Assembly (NCBI GenBank): GCA_902462035.1 | Contig: CABQAC010000020.1 | Location: forward strand, 1 to 14,796 | Direction of reading: 5' to 3' | Length of the DNA: 14,796 nucleotides | Source of the DNA: an uncultured Eubacteriales bacterium | GTDB taxonomy: Bacteria; Bacillota; Clostridia; Oscillospirales; Acutalibacteraceae | Part shown: in pieces, positions 6,176-14,254 of the stretch | Layout: the number at the start of each line of letters is the position of its first letter | How positions within the stretch are numbered: position 1 is the first letter of the stretch | Notes under the pieces: model-generated | What the model was told of the DNA's origin: nothing | The model's input: only the letters and a program-made list of their open reading frames with translations | The model's database searches: none | Made by a program: the position numbers and the translations under genes

Positions 6176-8896
6176 CTATTCGTATAACCAATCCAGCGAT
6201 TCCAGGTTTTCCTTTTCCATCTGGGCGTTGCGGGACGCGATGGGTTCGTCCATCGGAATAACGCCCACGATCAGGAAAGAGCCGGTGCCGAGGAAGATTT
6301 TGTGGGTGCCCTTCTCGTACCGGAACGCGTGAATGTTCACCGGCGGGGTAGAGGTCACTTTCATCGCGCTCTTGATCACCGGGGTCAATCCGCCGCGGTC
6401 GTCGGCGTGCGTATTGGTTTCCAGCGTGGGAACCTGGTTCCACTCGGCGCCCGGGGCATTGAAGTAACCAATTAGGATTTTGGAATCCTCCAGCAGCTTC
6501 AGTTCAATGGTGATGCCGCGCTCCACCGCTTCCTCATAGCTGAAGCGGACGCCGGTCAGGCCGTCGAGTTCAGCCGCGCAGTTCTGCAGATCGTAGCTCA
6601 CATCGGTAAACATGGTGCAGCCCTTGCCGATGACGTACTTCTCGCAGTTGTCGGACACAATTTCGAAAGGCGCGCCGGTCAGGGGCTTTACCTCGGCTGC
6701 CGTATCGTCCAAAGCCGCCGCGCTGGGCAGTTTGCCCGCCGCGATTTCTGCCACGTGCGCCTGAAAACATTCGAACTCCTTCTCGTACAGCGGCAGGCAG
6801 GCGCGCCAGTGGCCGTAGGTATCGCCGTTGGGGAAGGGAATCTTCCGCTGGGGGGTCTGCATGCTGTTGGCGTACAGGTAGGTATCCTGGGTCAAAGCGG
6901 TCAGCCGGCGGTAGAACTGCAGGCTCTTTTCCATCAGCGGAATCGCTTCTTCCAGCAGCGAAACGTCCCCTGCCAGGTTCTCGTCCATGCCGTACTTATA
7001 CGCCAAAATCTTCATGGCCGCCCGCACCTTGTAGGTGTAGGAGTAAGACATGTCGTAGATGGCCTGAACGTCGGTCTTGATCCGCTCGAATTCCGAGATG
7101 TTGCAGGTAACCCTGCCTTCGGCGCGGCGGACCGCAGCCATGGCCCGGTCGGCATAATACTCCACCTCGCGGATCATGTCATACGGCGTTTCGCCCACAT
7201 GCGGCTCGCCGTTATGCTCCTTCTGCGCATATTCGGAAGGACGCTCCCCTTGGGGCGCCACCGACAGCCACAGCTCCAGGTTGGGCCGGTACCGCTTATC
7301 GTTGGTCAGCTCGCTCATGCTCATGCCCAAACTCATCGACTGGCGGTTGCCCTCGGTAATTCCCACCCGGCGCAGAATGCGCGGCGCGCATTCGCTGAAC
7401 GACTCGAAAGTCTCCAGCATGGCTTCGCCTGCGTCACAGCCGAAGTGGTCCTTCATCACATTGGTCCAATACACCTTTTCCAGCTCGGGGTCACGGTCCG
7501 GGTTCCACGCGTAGCGGAACCAAGTCTGGTACCACAGCCAGTCCCGGTCGATCTGCCGGATGCGGGGCTCCGCCTTATCCGGCGAATAGGGCCAATCCCA
7601 GTAGAATAGCGGGTACAGGTGCAGCCCGTTGGTGCCCAGGCGGCCCTGGCTGGCCTGCAGGCACTTCTGCACAAACGAGGGGGAGCCCCACCGGAAAGGC
7701 TCTAAGTTTGCCAGGATATGCACATTGGCGATATGGGTGGTGGTGTTCAGCTGGCTGAGCGCGTAATGCGTCCGCTGCCATCTGCCGCGCAGCGTCCAGC
7801 TGGTTAAACCCTCGCCGTTGTATTTCCACATGGTGTACAGGTTCGAATAAATGGACGGCGCCTTTTCCATCACCGCTTCGGCGTCTACCGCGTGGGCGCG
7901 TAAAATGACCGGCGGATCTTCGGTCAGGCCGGCCTGTTCGATGCCGTCCTTCACACCGGGCAGTATAACCTCGTTAAACCAATAAACCTGGTTTTGGGTG
8001 CCGCGCAGCGCTTCGCCCAAACAGACCATCAGGCCGATGTGGGGGAAGGCGCGCACAAATTCCGCCACCGCTTTCCGCGTATAATCGCTGGTCAGCGGGT
8101 TGGGCGTGGTCTGCAGGGGATCCAGATGGTATTTATCCACAAAAGGATAGGGGATATGGATGTTGTAAAATTTAAGCACCACCCAAATGCCGCGTTTGTC
8201 CGCTTCCTCGGTCAGCCAGTTGAACACTTCCACATTCATCTGGTATTCTTCCTCGGTAACTTCCAGCGCATCGGGGTAATCCGCCAGCTTGATGAAGGAA
8301 GAAAACGGATGGCCGCTCCAAATATAGACCACGTTGCAGCGTTCTTCCACCATCATGTCCAGGTATTCCAGCCACAGCGCCCGGTCGTAAAACCAGGGGA
8401 AGCGGGCGGGCGTAACCGGGTATTCGTACGTTTTCCGGGGCGGCTCGATTTTCGTTTTCTGCAAGCCTACCACCGGGCCGCGCAGCTTGTAGACCGGCTC
8501 GTCTCCATAAGCAATTTCCCGGGGAATCGCCCCTTCCCGGCGGATGCGGTCCCGCAGTTCCAGGCAGCCGTACAGCGCGCCGGTGGCCGTCCCGCCGGCC
8601 ACAAAGGTCAGTCCGCCCTCGCACGTTCCAAGGTAATACCCCTCGTTCCGCGGCGCGTGGTTGTGGTACAGCACCAGTTCTTTTTCCTGCAGCTTATGAA
8701 GGTATTCGCTTTCCCCTTCCACCGCAACAAAAATTTTTTCAGCGGGGATCCGGCGGAAGTCCTCTCCCAGTTCCTCCTCCGTCATAACGAACACCACGTA
8801 ACCGGTTTCCTCCAGCGCTTTTTTCAGGTGTTCCATTCCGAATTTGATTCGTTTATTCCCGCCCGATTGCGGAATTAAATAGACCTGTTTTCCCAC
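6176..8896 (-). CDS. GH67-like (alpha-glucuronidase-family) glycoside hydrolase, activity unknown
   Basis: This 906-residue cytoplasmic protein starts at GTG 8896 behind a strong AAGGAGG 9 nt away. Residues about 1-135 look like the small alpha/beta domain in front of GH67, GH20 and GH84 barrels, with the typical GTATGALYGCLELRDRI (102-118). A TIM barrel follows from KLRGPVVGLQ (137). Acidic residues at likely strand ends are E295 (VCLGEAL), D338 (RAHAVD), E362 (YNGEGLTSW) and E399 (NLEPFRWGSP), and there is an aromatic patch FYWDWPYSPD (431-440). A helical region (about 480-720) and a beta-rich C-terminal domain (about 735-880) complete it. I see no signal peptide. It follows the GH31 gene by 24 nt and is the last gene of the operon. 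The family placement rests on fold-like patterns rather than a clear catalytic signature, so the substrate (perhaps a uronic-acid-containing plant oligosaccharide) is a guess. Confidence 0.7.
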   Translation of the reverse strand: MGKQVYLIPQSGGNKRIKFGMEHLKKALEETGYVVFVMTEEELGEDFRRIPAEKIFVAVEGESEYLHKLQEKELVLYHNHAPRNEGYYLGTCEGGLTFVAGGTATGALYGCLELRDRIRREGAIPREIAYGDEPVYKLRGPVVGLQKTKIEPPRKTYEYPVTPARFPWFYDRALWLEYLDMMVEERCNVVYIWSGHPFSSFIKLADYPDALEVTEEEYQMNVEVFNWLTEEADKRGIWVVLKFYNIHIPYPFVDKYHLDPLQTTPNPLTSDYTRKAVAEFVRAFPHIGLMVCLGEALRGTQNQVYWFNEVILPGVKDGIEQAGLTEDPPVILRAHAVDAEAVMEKAPSIYSNLYTMWKYNGEGLTSWTLRGRWQRTHYALSQLNTTTHIANVHILANLEPFRWGSPSFVQKCLQASQGRLGTNGLHLYPLFYWDWPYSPDKAEPRIRQIDRDWLWYQTWFRYAWNPDRDPELEKVYWTNVMKDHFGCDAGEAMLETFESFSECAPRILRRVGITEGNRQSMSLGMSMSELTNDKRYRPNLELWLSVAPQGERPSEYAQKEHNGEPHVGETPYDMIREVEYYADRAMAAVRRAEGRVTCNISEFERIKTDVQAIYDMSYSYTYKVRAAMKILAYKYGMDENLAGDVSLLEEAIPLMEKSLQFYRRLTALTQDTYLYANSMQTPQRKIPFPNGDTYGHWRACLPLYEKEFECFQAHVAEIAAGKLPSAAALDDTAAEVKPLTGAPFEIVSDNCEKYVIGKGCTMFTDVSYDLQNCAAELDGLTGVRFSYEEAVERGITIELKLLEDSKILIGYFNAPGAEWNQVPTLETNTHADDRGGLTPVIKSAMKVTSTPPVNIHAFRYEKGTHKIFLGTGSFLIVGVIPMDEPIASRNAQMEKENLESLDWLYE

Positions 8897-8920
8897 AGAT
8901 CAGACCTCCTTTTACACTTC

Positions 8921-11239
8921 TTAAAATTGAATACATACCTCTTTTCCCGTGTAATCCACCGACTGGACATGATCGCCGTCCGGCCCGTGCAGGGTCACGG
9001 TGAACTGTTGCGGGTGGCCGTAGTTGCCGGTGACATGGCCCAGCGTAAAGGTACGGGCACTGTCTTCCCACGCCATATGTATAATGGAATAGTCGCCGTT
9101 TTCGTAATTATAGTCCCTGCCGTTGTCGCAGTACAGCTCAAAATCGCCATCCGCGCCGCTGTAAATCTCCACGCCCTGGGCCTCGCCGTTGTTGTCAAAA
9201 GCAACCGGAATGACCGAACCGGCCCGCACATACAATGGCATCTTTTCCACCGGGGCGTCCGCATCGACCGTCTGGCCGCCGGTCAGGCACATGCCGGTTT
9301 CGTAATCGTACCAATCGGCGCCCTGGGGCAGGTAAACCTGGCGGATATGTGCCACGTTTTCAAGCTTTGTGCTGCCTGGCCCGTATTCCATGGGCTGGGT
9401 CACCGGGCAGGCCATAAACGCGCCGCCCAGCATGAACTGATCGTCGATCTGGATGGCCTTGCGGTCGGCGGGGAAGTCGAAGACCAGCCCGCGCATCATG
9501 GTGTAGCCTTCGCGGCAAGTTTTCGCCGCCAGGGAATACACATAGGGCAGCAGGCGGTACCGCAGCTTAATGTACTTGACAATGGTGTCGTAATACACGG
9601 TGCCCGGCTCCCCGAAATTCCAAGGTTCCCGGGGCGTGTCGGTGCCGTGGGAGCGCATGATGGGCAAAAACGCGCCGAATTGGAACCAACGGACGTACAA
9701 TTCCCGGTATCCCAAATCGTTTACGCCGTCATCAAAGTCTCCCTGCCAGAACCAAAGCGGATCCGCCTGCGGGTTGCCGCTCCAAATGCGGGAGCAACGC
9801 ACCCCGCCGGTGAAGAAAGCGCCGATATCCAGCGTCCAGTAGGGAATGCCGGAAATGGCCATGCTCATGCCTTCGGCGATTTGGCGCCGCAGGCAGTCCC
9901 AAGTCGCGGCAATATCGCCCGACCACAGGATGGTACCGTACTTTTGGATGGAGGGGGAACCGGAACGGGTTAAATTGACCACACGCTTTTCCTTGGTTTG
10001 CGCCCGCTGGTGCTCATAAATCCCCTTGGCGTGCATCAAGGCAAAAATATTCGCTTTGCGCGCGTCCAGGTATTTTTTCAGCAATTCGCCGGCCATTTGG
10101 TAGCGAACGTCTTCCGGGCGTTTTTCAACGCCGCCCCAGTCCGGGGTAAAAGGTTCGGTGGAGTCGCACCACCACGCGTCCACACCGTCGGGGAACAGCT
10201 CCTGCATGCACTGTTTCCAGTAAATATCACGCGCCTCGGGGTCGAAGGCATCGTAAGTGGAACAGTCGCACAGCAGCTTGCCCGCAGCAGCGAACTCGTT
10301 ATTATTCTCGCATCCCTGGTGGCAGTTTGGCCAAACCGACACCATCAGCGCAGTACCCATTTGGTGCATCTCGTCAATTGCCTTTTTGAAGTCCGGGAAC
10401 CGGGATTTGTCCACAATCTTGTTGCCCCACTTGCCTTCTTCCCAGGACTTCCAGTCCAGTACCAGGCAGCCCAAGGGGATGTCACGGTCCTTGAACTCTT
10501 TGGTAACCGCCACCAATTCGTCCTGGTCGCAGTACCGTTCCTTCGACTGGATGTATCCAAACGCCCATTTGGGCAGCATCACCGCTTTGCCGGTAATCCG
10601 GCGCAGTCCCGCGATAATTTCGTCCACCGTATCGCCGGTGATGATGTAGTAATCGATCTGGTCCACCGTATCGAAGGTGACGGTGACGACATTGTCCTTC
10701 TCCTCGTAAACCATCAGGCCGGGGCAGTCGAAAAACAGCGCGTAGCCTTTGGACGAAACCATTACCGGCATCGGGATTTTCATGTTGTTCTGGTACAGAT
10801 ACTCGGTGGTGTCCCGATGGTTTAAAATGCCCCGCTCGTGCTGGCCCAGTCCGAAAATACATTCGTCCGGGTCAATTTTAAACCGCACATTGCCGCCAAA
10901 GGCCGTGCCGGTAACCGTTGTCTCCGCATTCTCCACAAAAGAACGCTCGCCGTCCACCGTCTTCTTCATCACAATTTTGGGTTTTCCATTCATAACGGTA
11001 AAACGGGACACTTCGTGTTCGGTCAGCTGCCAGTCAAGCTGCTTGAACAGATGCCGGCCGCTTAAGAAAAAGTCCACCTCGTTGTCGTCGATAAAATCGG
11101 TGATAACCTTGCAGTAGGCGTTGTAACCAGGGACAAAGTCCACCATGCAGCTGGGTTCCTCCACCTTGCCGTTGGGGGTGCAGACCACCCGCATAATATT
11201 GGGCGCTAGGGAAAACTTCTCGATTCTTCTGGTTGTCAT
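8921..11239 (-). CDS. GH31 family alpha-glycosidase (alpha-xylosidase/alpha-glucosidase type)
   Basis: This 772-residue enzyme is a retaining alpha-glycosidase. I chose ATG 11239 over an in-frame TTG two codons upstream; AAAGG lies about 16 nt before it. Order of domains: N-terminal beta-sandwich with the FGLGQHERG segment (129-137), then a (beta/alpha)8 barrel from LPKWAFGYIQSKERY (222-236), then C-terminal beta domains with the MPLYVRAGSVIP pattern common to GH31. The nucleophile is D359 in WWCDSTEP and the acid/base is D442 in WSGDIAATWD. The DSTEP motif differs from DMNEP of maltase-type members and resembles, from memory, some xyloglucan alpha-xylosidases. No signal peptide is seen, so it probably works on imported oligosaccharides. 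It lies 44 nt after the HtpG-GH42 chimera and 24 nt before the GH67-like gene, consistent with one transcript. Confidence 0.9.
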   Translation of the reverse strand: MTTRRIEKFSLAPNIMRVVCTPNGKVEEPSCMVDFVPGYNAYCKVITDFIDDNEVDFFLSGRHLFKQLDWQLTEHEVSRFTVMNGKPKIVMKKTVDGERSFVENAETTVTGTAFGGNVRFKIDPDECIFGLGQHERGILNHRDTTEYLYQNNMKIPMPVMVSSKGYALFFDCPGLMVYEEKDNVVTVTFDTVDQIDYYIITGDTVDEIIAGLRRITGKAVMLPKWAFGYIQSKERYCDQDELVAVTKEFKDRDIPLGCLVLDWKSWEEGKWGNKIVDKSRFPDFKKAIDEMHQMGTALMVSVWPNCHQGCENNNEFAAAGKLLCDCSTYDAFDPEARDIYWKQCMQELFPDGVDAWWCDSTEPFTPDWGGVEKRPEDVRYQMAGELLKKYLDARKANIFALMHAKGIYEHQRAQTKEKRVVNLTRSGSPSIQKYGTILWSGDIAATWDCLRRQIAEGMSMAISGIPYWTLDIGAFFTGGVRCSRIWSGNPQADPLWFWQGDFDDGVNDLGYRELYVRWFQFGAFLPIMRSHGTDTPREPWNFGEPGTVYYDTIVKYIKLRYRLLPYVYSLAAKTCREGYTMMRGLVFDFPADRKAIQIDDQFMLGGAFMACPVTQPMEYGPGSTKLENVAHIRQVYLPQGADWYDYETGMCLTGGQTVDADAPVEKMPLYVRAGSVIPVAFDNNGEAQGVEIYSGADGDFELYCDNGRDYNYENGDYSIIHMAWEDSARTFTLGHVTGNYGHPQQFTVTLHGPDGDHVQSVDYTGKEVCIQF

Positions 11240-11283
11240 CGTCAAATCCCGCCTTTCCGGTATCTATTCACTCGGCCGCTAAC

Positions 11284-13185
11284 CTACGGCTTGTTTACGG
11301 TTCCAATCCGGAAACCGTTCTTCGCAATCTCCATTTTGCCAGCATAGCACGCGCCGTCCACATAATTTGTAAAAACGCCGTCAAAGGTAACCGTCTGCGC
11401 TTCGCCGGAAAAGTTCAATAAAAAGTATACCGCCGCGCCGTCCAGTTCCCTCGCGACAACCTCCACGTCCCTTATGCAGGTAAAGGGATGGGGCGAAATG
11501 CCGCATCCGGCGCAAATATCCTCAAGCAGCGCCTGCAACGCCGCATCCGGCAGGCCGGTGCCCACATAATAGGCGGTTCCAGCGCCAAAACGGTTGCGGG
11601 CAACCACCCCGCCGTCCGTTTTATAATCCTCGGTGTAGCGGCCGATCATCTCCGCATTTCCGCCAAGGAGTTCGGACCAAAGGCTGTCTGTTACCTGCAT
11701 GCAGGTATTCCCGGCCTTTAACGCCAAGCCGGTCACGTTCTGGCCAAATACCGGTTCCACTTCCTCCACCGTCGCGCCGAACACGTCGGTCAGCCCGGCG
11801 GGCAGGGTGTCGGTATAACCTACATTATCGGTGTTTTTCACACTGGTCAGGAAGGTGGCGACCACAGTGCCGCCATTTTCCACAAACCGCCTGACCTTTT
11901 GTTGAATTTCCCGGCTCATGACAAAGGCCGCGGGCAGAACCACCAATTTATAGCGGGACCAATCCGCATGGTAGGATACCACATCCGCGTTAACGCCCGC
12001 CGCGCTGAGGGCGTCGTAATACTGGGTACAAAGCCGTATGTAATCGAAGTCCGGATCGTTCGCGGGCTTATTAAGCAGCTCGGACTTGATCTTCTTCTCA
12101 AGCCGGGACTCGATCACTTTTAATTGCCGGTCGTGCTGCAGCATCTCGCGGGAGATATTCAGCTGCAAATCCTGCGAGTCCACCAAGCCCTTCACAAAGC
12201 TGAAATGATCGGGCAGCAGGTCGGCGCATTTTTCCATAATCAGCACGCCGTTGGCGTAAAGCTGCAGCCCCTTTTCAAATTCCTTGGTGTAATAGTCGTA
12301 GGTTTTGGCGGGGATGAACAGCAGGGCGTTATAAGTCGCCGCACCCTCGGTGCTGCTGTGGATGACCTTTAAGGGTGCTTGGAAGTCAAAAAACTTCTCT
12401 TGATAAAAGGCGTTGTATTCTTCTGCCGTAACCTCGTTTTTGTTCTTGCGCCAGATCGGCACCATGCTGTTGAGCGTTTCCATCTCCCGGTGGGTTTCGT
12501 ACTCCGGCTTTTCCGGATCGCAGCCCTCCTTCAAATGGGAATGCTCCATTTCCATCCGGATGGGGTAGCGGATATAGTCGGAATACTTTTTGACAATGGC
12601 CCGTAGGCGGTAGGGGTCCAGGTATTCGTCGTACTTCTCATCCTCGGTGTTTTCTTTGATTTTCAGCACGATCTCGGTGCCGTTTCCCGCTTTTTCGCAA
12701 GGCTCCACCGTATACCCGTCCGTCCCCTCGGACTGCCACTGCCAGGCCGTGTCCGCGCCGTACGCACGGCTGCGCACCGTCACCAGGCTGCTGACCATGA
12801 ACGCCGAATAAAAGCCCACGCCGAACTGGCCGATAATCTCCATCCCATCCTTGAGCTCATTGGTGTTTTTAAAATCCAGCGATCCGCTTTTGGCGATGGT
12901 GCCCAGGTTGTTTTCCAGTTCTTCCTTGGTCATGCCGCAGCCGTTGTCCACAATGGTCAGGGTACGGCTTTCCTTGTCGGGCCGCAGCTCGATGGAAAAA
13001 TCGTCGCGGCTAAGCCCGGTCAGGTTTTCGCTCGCCGCGTGAAAATACAGCTTGTCAATGGCATCGCTGGCGTTGGAAATCAGCTCCCGCAAAAAGATTT
13101 CGTGATGGGTATAAATGGAGTGGATCATCAAATCCAGCAGCCGTTTGGATTCGGCCTGAAATTGTTTTTTTTCGGCGTTTGCCAT
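11284..13185 (-). CDS. Chimeric ORF: HtpG (Hsp90) N-terminal half fused to GH42 beta-galactosidase C-terminal half
   Basis: One uninterrupted 633-residue frame joins two unrelated proteins. Residues 1 to about 371 are HtpG: ATPase residue E34 (FLRELISNASDA), DNGCGM (80-85), GTIAKSG (95-101), GQFGVGFYSAFMV (119-131), and the middle-domain catalytic loop QLNISREMLQ with R346. From about 372 (NKPANDPDFDY) the sequence is the GH42 trimerisation domain (GVNADVVSYHADWSRYKLVVLP; FVENGGTVVATFLTSVKNTDN; TDVFGATVEE) and the small C-terminal beta domain (to 633). Missing are the second half of the HtpG middle domain with its dimerisation domain, and the whole catalytic barrel of GH42. It cannot be a beta-galactosidase and is unlikely to be a normal chaperone. 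The join is near base 12,075-12,060. The total length, close to that of HtpG, could make automatic annotation miss it. Confidence 0.9.
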   Translation of the reverse strand: MANAEKKQFQAESKRLLDLMIHSIYTHHEIFLRELISNASDAIDKLYFHAASENLTGLSRDDFSIELRPDKESRTLTIVDNGCGMTKEELENNLGTIAKSGSLDFKNTNELKDGMEIIGQFGVGFYSAFMVSSLVTVRSRAYGADTAWQWQSEGTDGYTVEPCEKAGNGTEIVLKIKENTEDEKYDEYLDPYRLRAIVKKYSDYIRYPIRMEMEHSHLKEGCDPEKPEYETHREMETLNSMVPIWRKNKNEVTAEEYNAFYQEKFFDFQAPLKVIHSSTEGAATYNALLFIPAKTYDYYTKEFEKGLQLYANGVLIMEKCADLLPDHFSFVKGLVDSQDLQLNISREMLQHDRQLKVIESRLEKKIKSELLNKPANDPDFDYIRLCTQYYDALSAAGVNADVVSYHADWSRYKLVVLPAAFVMSREIQQKVRRFVENGGTVVATFLTSVKNTDNVGYTDTLPAGLTDVFGATVEEVEPVFGQNVTGLALKAGNTCMQVTDSLWSELLGGNAEMIGRYTEDYKTDGGVVARNRFGAGTAYYVGTGLPDAALQALLEDICAGCGISPHPFTCIRDVEVVARELDGAAVYFLLNFSGEAQTVTFDGVFTNYVDGACYAGKMEIAKNGFRIGTVNKP

Positions 13186-13232
13186 ACGTCCTCAACCTTT
13201 CTGTCTCATTCGTTTGCTGGGGCAAAAGCGTA

Positions 13233-13259
13233 TTAGCACTCTCGTCCTGCAAGTGCTAA
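13233..13259 (-). promoter_or_regulatory. CIRCE element (HrcA operator)
   Basis: TTAGCACTC, a 9-nt spacer and AAGTGCTAA match the CIRCE consensus TTAGCACTC-N9-GAGTGCTAA at 17 of 18 arm positions. It lies just downstream of the -10 of the htpG promoter and about 50 nt before the ATG, so the repressor HrcA would block transcription until heat or protein stress. Confidence 0.93.
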
Positions 13260-13264
13260 TACAT

Positions 13265-13293
13265 ACTATAATACGGCGCCGGGCAAAAATCAA
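13265..13293 (-). promoter_or_regulatory. Sigma-A promoter of the htpG-chimera/glycosidase operon
   Basis: On the minus strand TTGATT (13293-13288), a 17-nt spacer and TATAGT (13270-13265) form a good vegetative promoter. The CIRCE element begins five bases after the -10. No other promoter is visible before the GH31 or GH67-like genes. Confidence 0.85.
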
Positions 13294-13372
13294 CCCTTCG
13301 CGCACGCCAAAAGCGGCGCCGGTTTGTAAAAAAATCGTGAACGGCACGGGTTTTTCCATCCGCCGGCGCGGT

Positions 13373-13388
13373 GTGACAGATTTGTCAC
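13373..13388. promoter_or_regulatory. Palindrome GTGACA-N4-TGTCAC, possible operator
   Basis: A perfect 6-bp inverted repeat with a 4-nt centre lies 21 nt upstream of a TATAAT that probably serves the response-regulator gene. Its position near -35 to -60 suits a regulator site, possibly for the response regulator itself. The binding protein is not identified. Confidence 0.45.
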
Positions 13389-13409
13389 CCACATCAGGGA
13401 AAAAGACGC

Positions 13410-13415
13410 TATAAT
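13410..13415 (+). promoter_or_regulatory. -10 element (TATAAT) of the two-component operon
   Basis: A consensus TATAAT lies about 130 nt upstream of the response-regulator ATG. No good -35 is found at 16-18 nt; TTGTCA (13382-13387) is 22 nt away. An activator may be needed, which fits the palindrome just upstream. Confidence 0.5.
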
Positions 13416-13543
13416 AGGTGGAAGAAGGGGAGGCCCTTGCGGCGCAGTTGTTTTTCTCTTTCGCGCCACAAGTACGGCGTAAATTTCCATTGCAAGCCGA
13501 ATGCTGCATTCCGGTCAAAAAGAAAGGACGGTCATCACAACCG

Positions 13544-14221
13544 ATGAAGCTGTTATTGGTGGAAGACGACAGGACCATTGCCTCCGGGCTGGAATATTCC
13601 CTGACCGCCGAGGGGTACGAAACCGCGGTGTGCTACGACGCGGCCTCTGCCCGGCGGGCGCTGGGGGACGGGGAATTCGATTTGGCGATCCTGGACCTGA
13701 CGCTGCCCGACGGCAGCGGCTACGACCTGTGCCGCCAGTTAAAAGCCGCGCCCGGGCGGGAAACGCCGGTCATCTTTTTAACCGCCTGCGACGATGAAGT
13801 CAACGTGGTCATGGGCCTTGACATGGGCGCGGACGATTACATCACCAAGCCCTTCCGTGTGCGGGAGCTGATTTCCCGCATCAAAAGCGTGGCGCGGCGG
13901 TACAGCAAAACGGGGCCTGCCCGCAACCTGTACGAGCGGGGCGGCCTGCGGGTCAACCTGCAAACCGCCAAGGTGCACAAAAACGGCGCCGAGGTAATTT
14001 TGACCGCGCTGGAATACCGGCTGCTGCTGACCCTGATTCACAACGAAGGGCAGGTGCTCACCCGCAGCCAGCTGCTGGAGGACATTTGGGACGTGGCCGG
14101 GGATTTTGTCAACGACAACACCCTGTCGGTCTACATTAAGCGGCTGCGGGAAAAGGTGGAGGACGACCCCCAAAGCCCCACGCTGATTAAAACCGTGCGG
14201 GGCACGGGATATCAACTGTAA
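13544..14221 (+). CDS. OmpR/PhoB-family response regulator
   Basis: This 225-residue DNA-binding response regulator has a receiver domain (1 to about 118) with the acidic pocket E7-D8-D9, phosphoacceptor D51 (LAILDLTLPDGSG), T80 and K102 (ITKPF). A winged-helix output domain (about 130-225) follows, with LTALEYRLLLTL, VLTRSQLLEDIWD, SVYIKRLREKVE and the final TVRGTGYQL. The ATG at 13544 is where the receiver fold begins; AAAGGA at 13523-13528 is 15 nt upstream, a rather long spacing, and no closer in-frame start exists. The next gene, 33 nt downstream, is a histidine kinase, so these form a two-component pair. In Firmicutes, similar pairs with small membrane kinases often respond to cell-envelope stress or peptide antibiotics, but no adjacent transporter is visible here to support that. 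Confidence 0.93.
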   Translation: MKLLLVEDDRTIASGLEYSLTAEGYETAVCYDAASARRALGDGEFDLAILDLTLPDGSGYDLCRQLKAAPGRETPVIFLTACDDEVNVVMGLDMGADDYITKPFRVRELISRIKSVARRYSKTGPARNLYERGGLRVNLQTAKVHKNGAEVILTALEYRLLLTLIHNEGQVLTRSQLLEDIWDVAGDFVNDNTLSVYIKRLREKVEDDPQSPTLIKTVRGTGYQL

Positions 14222-14254
14222 CGGTCAACGCGGAAGGAAAGGTGCTGTTAAGGG

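Noticed and set aside
11284..12075. Separate GH42 gene starting inside the chimera
   Set aside because: The frame is continuous with the HtpG part and there is no ribosome site at the join; the GH42 catalytic barrel is absent, so it is a remnant and not a separate gene.
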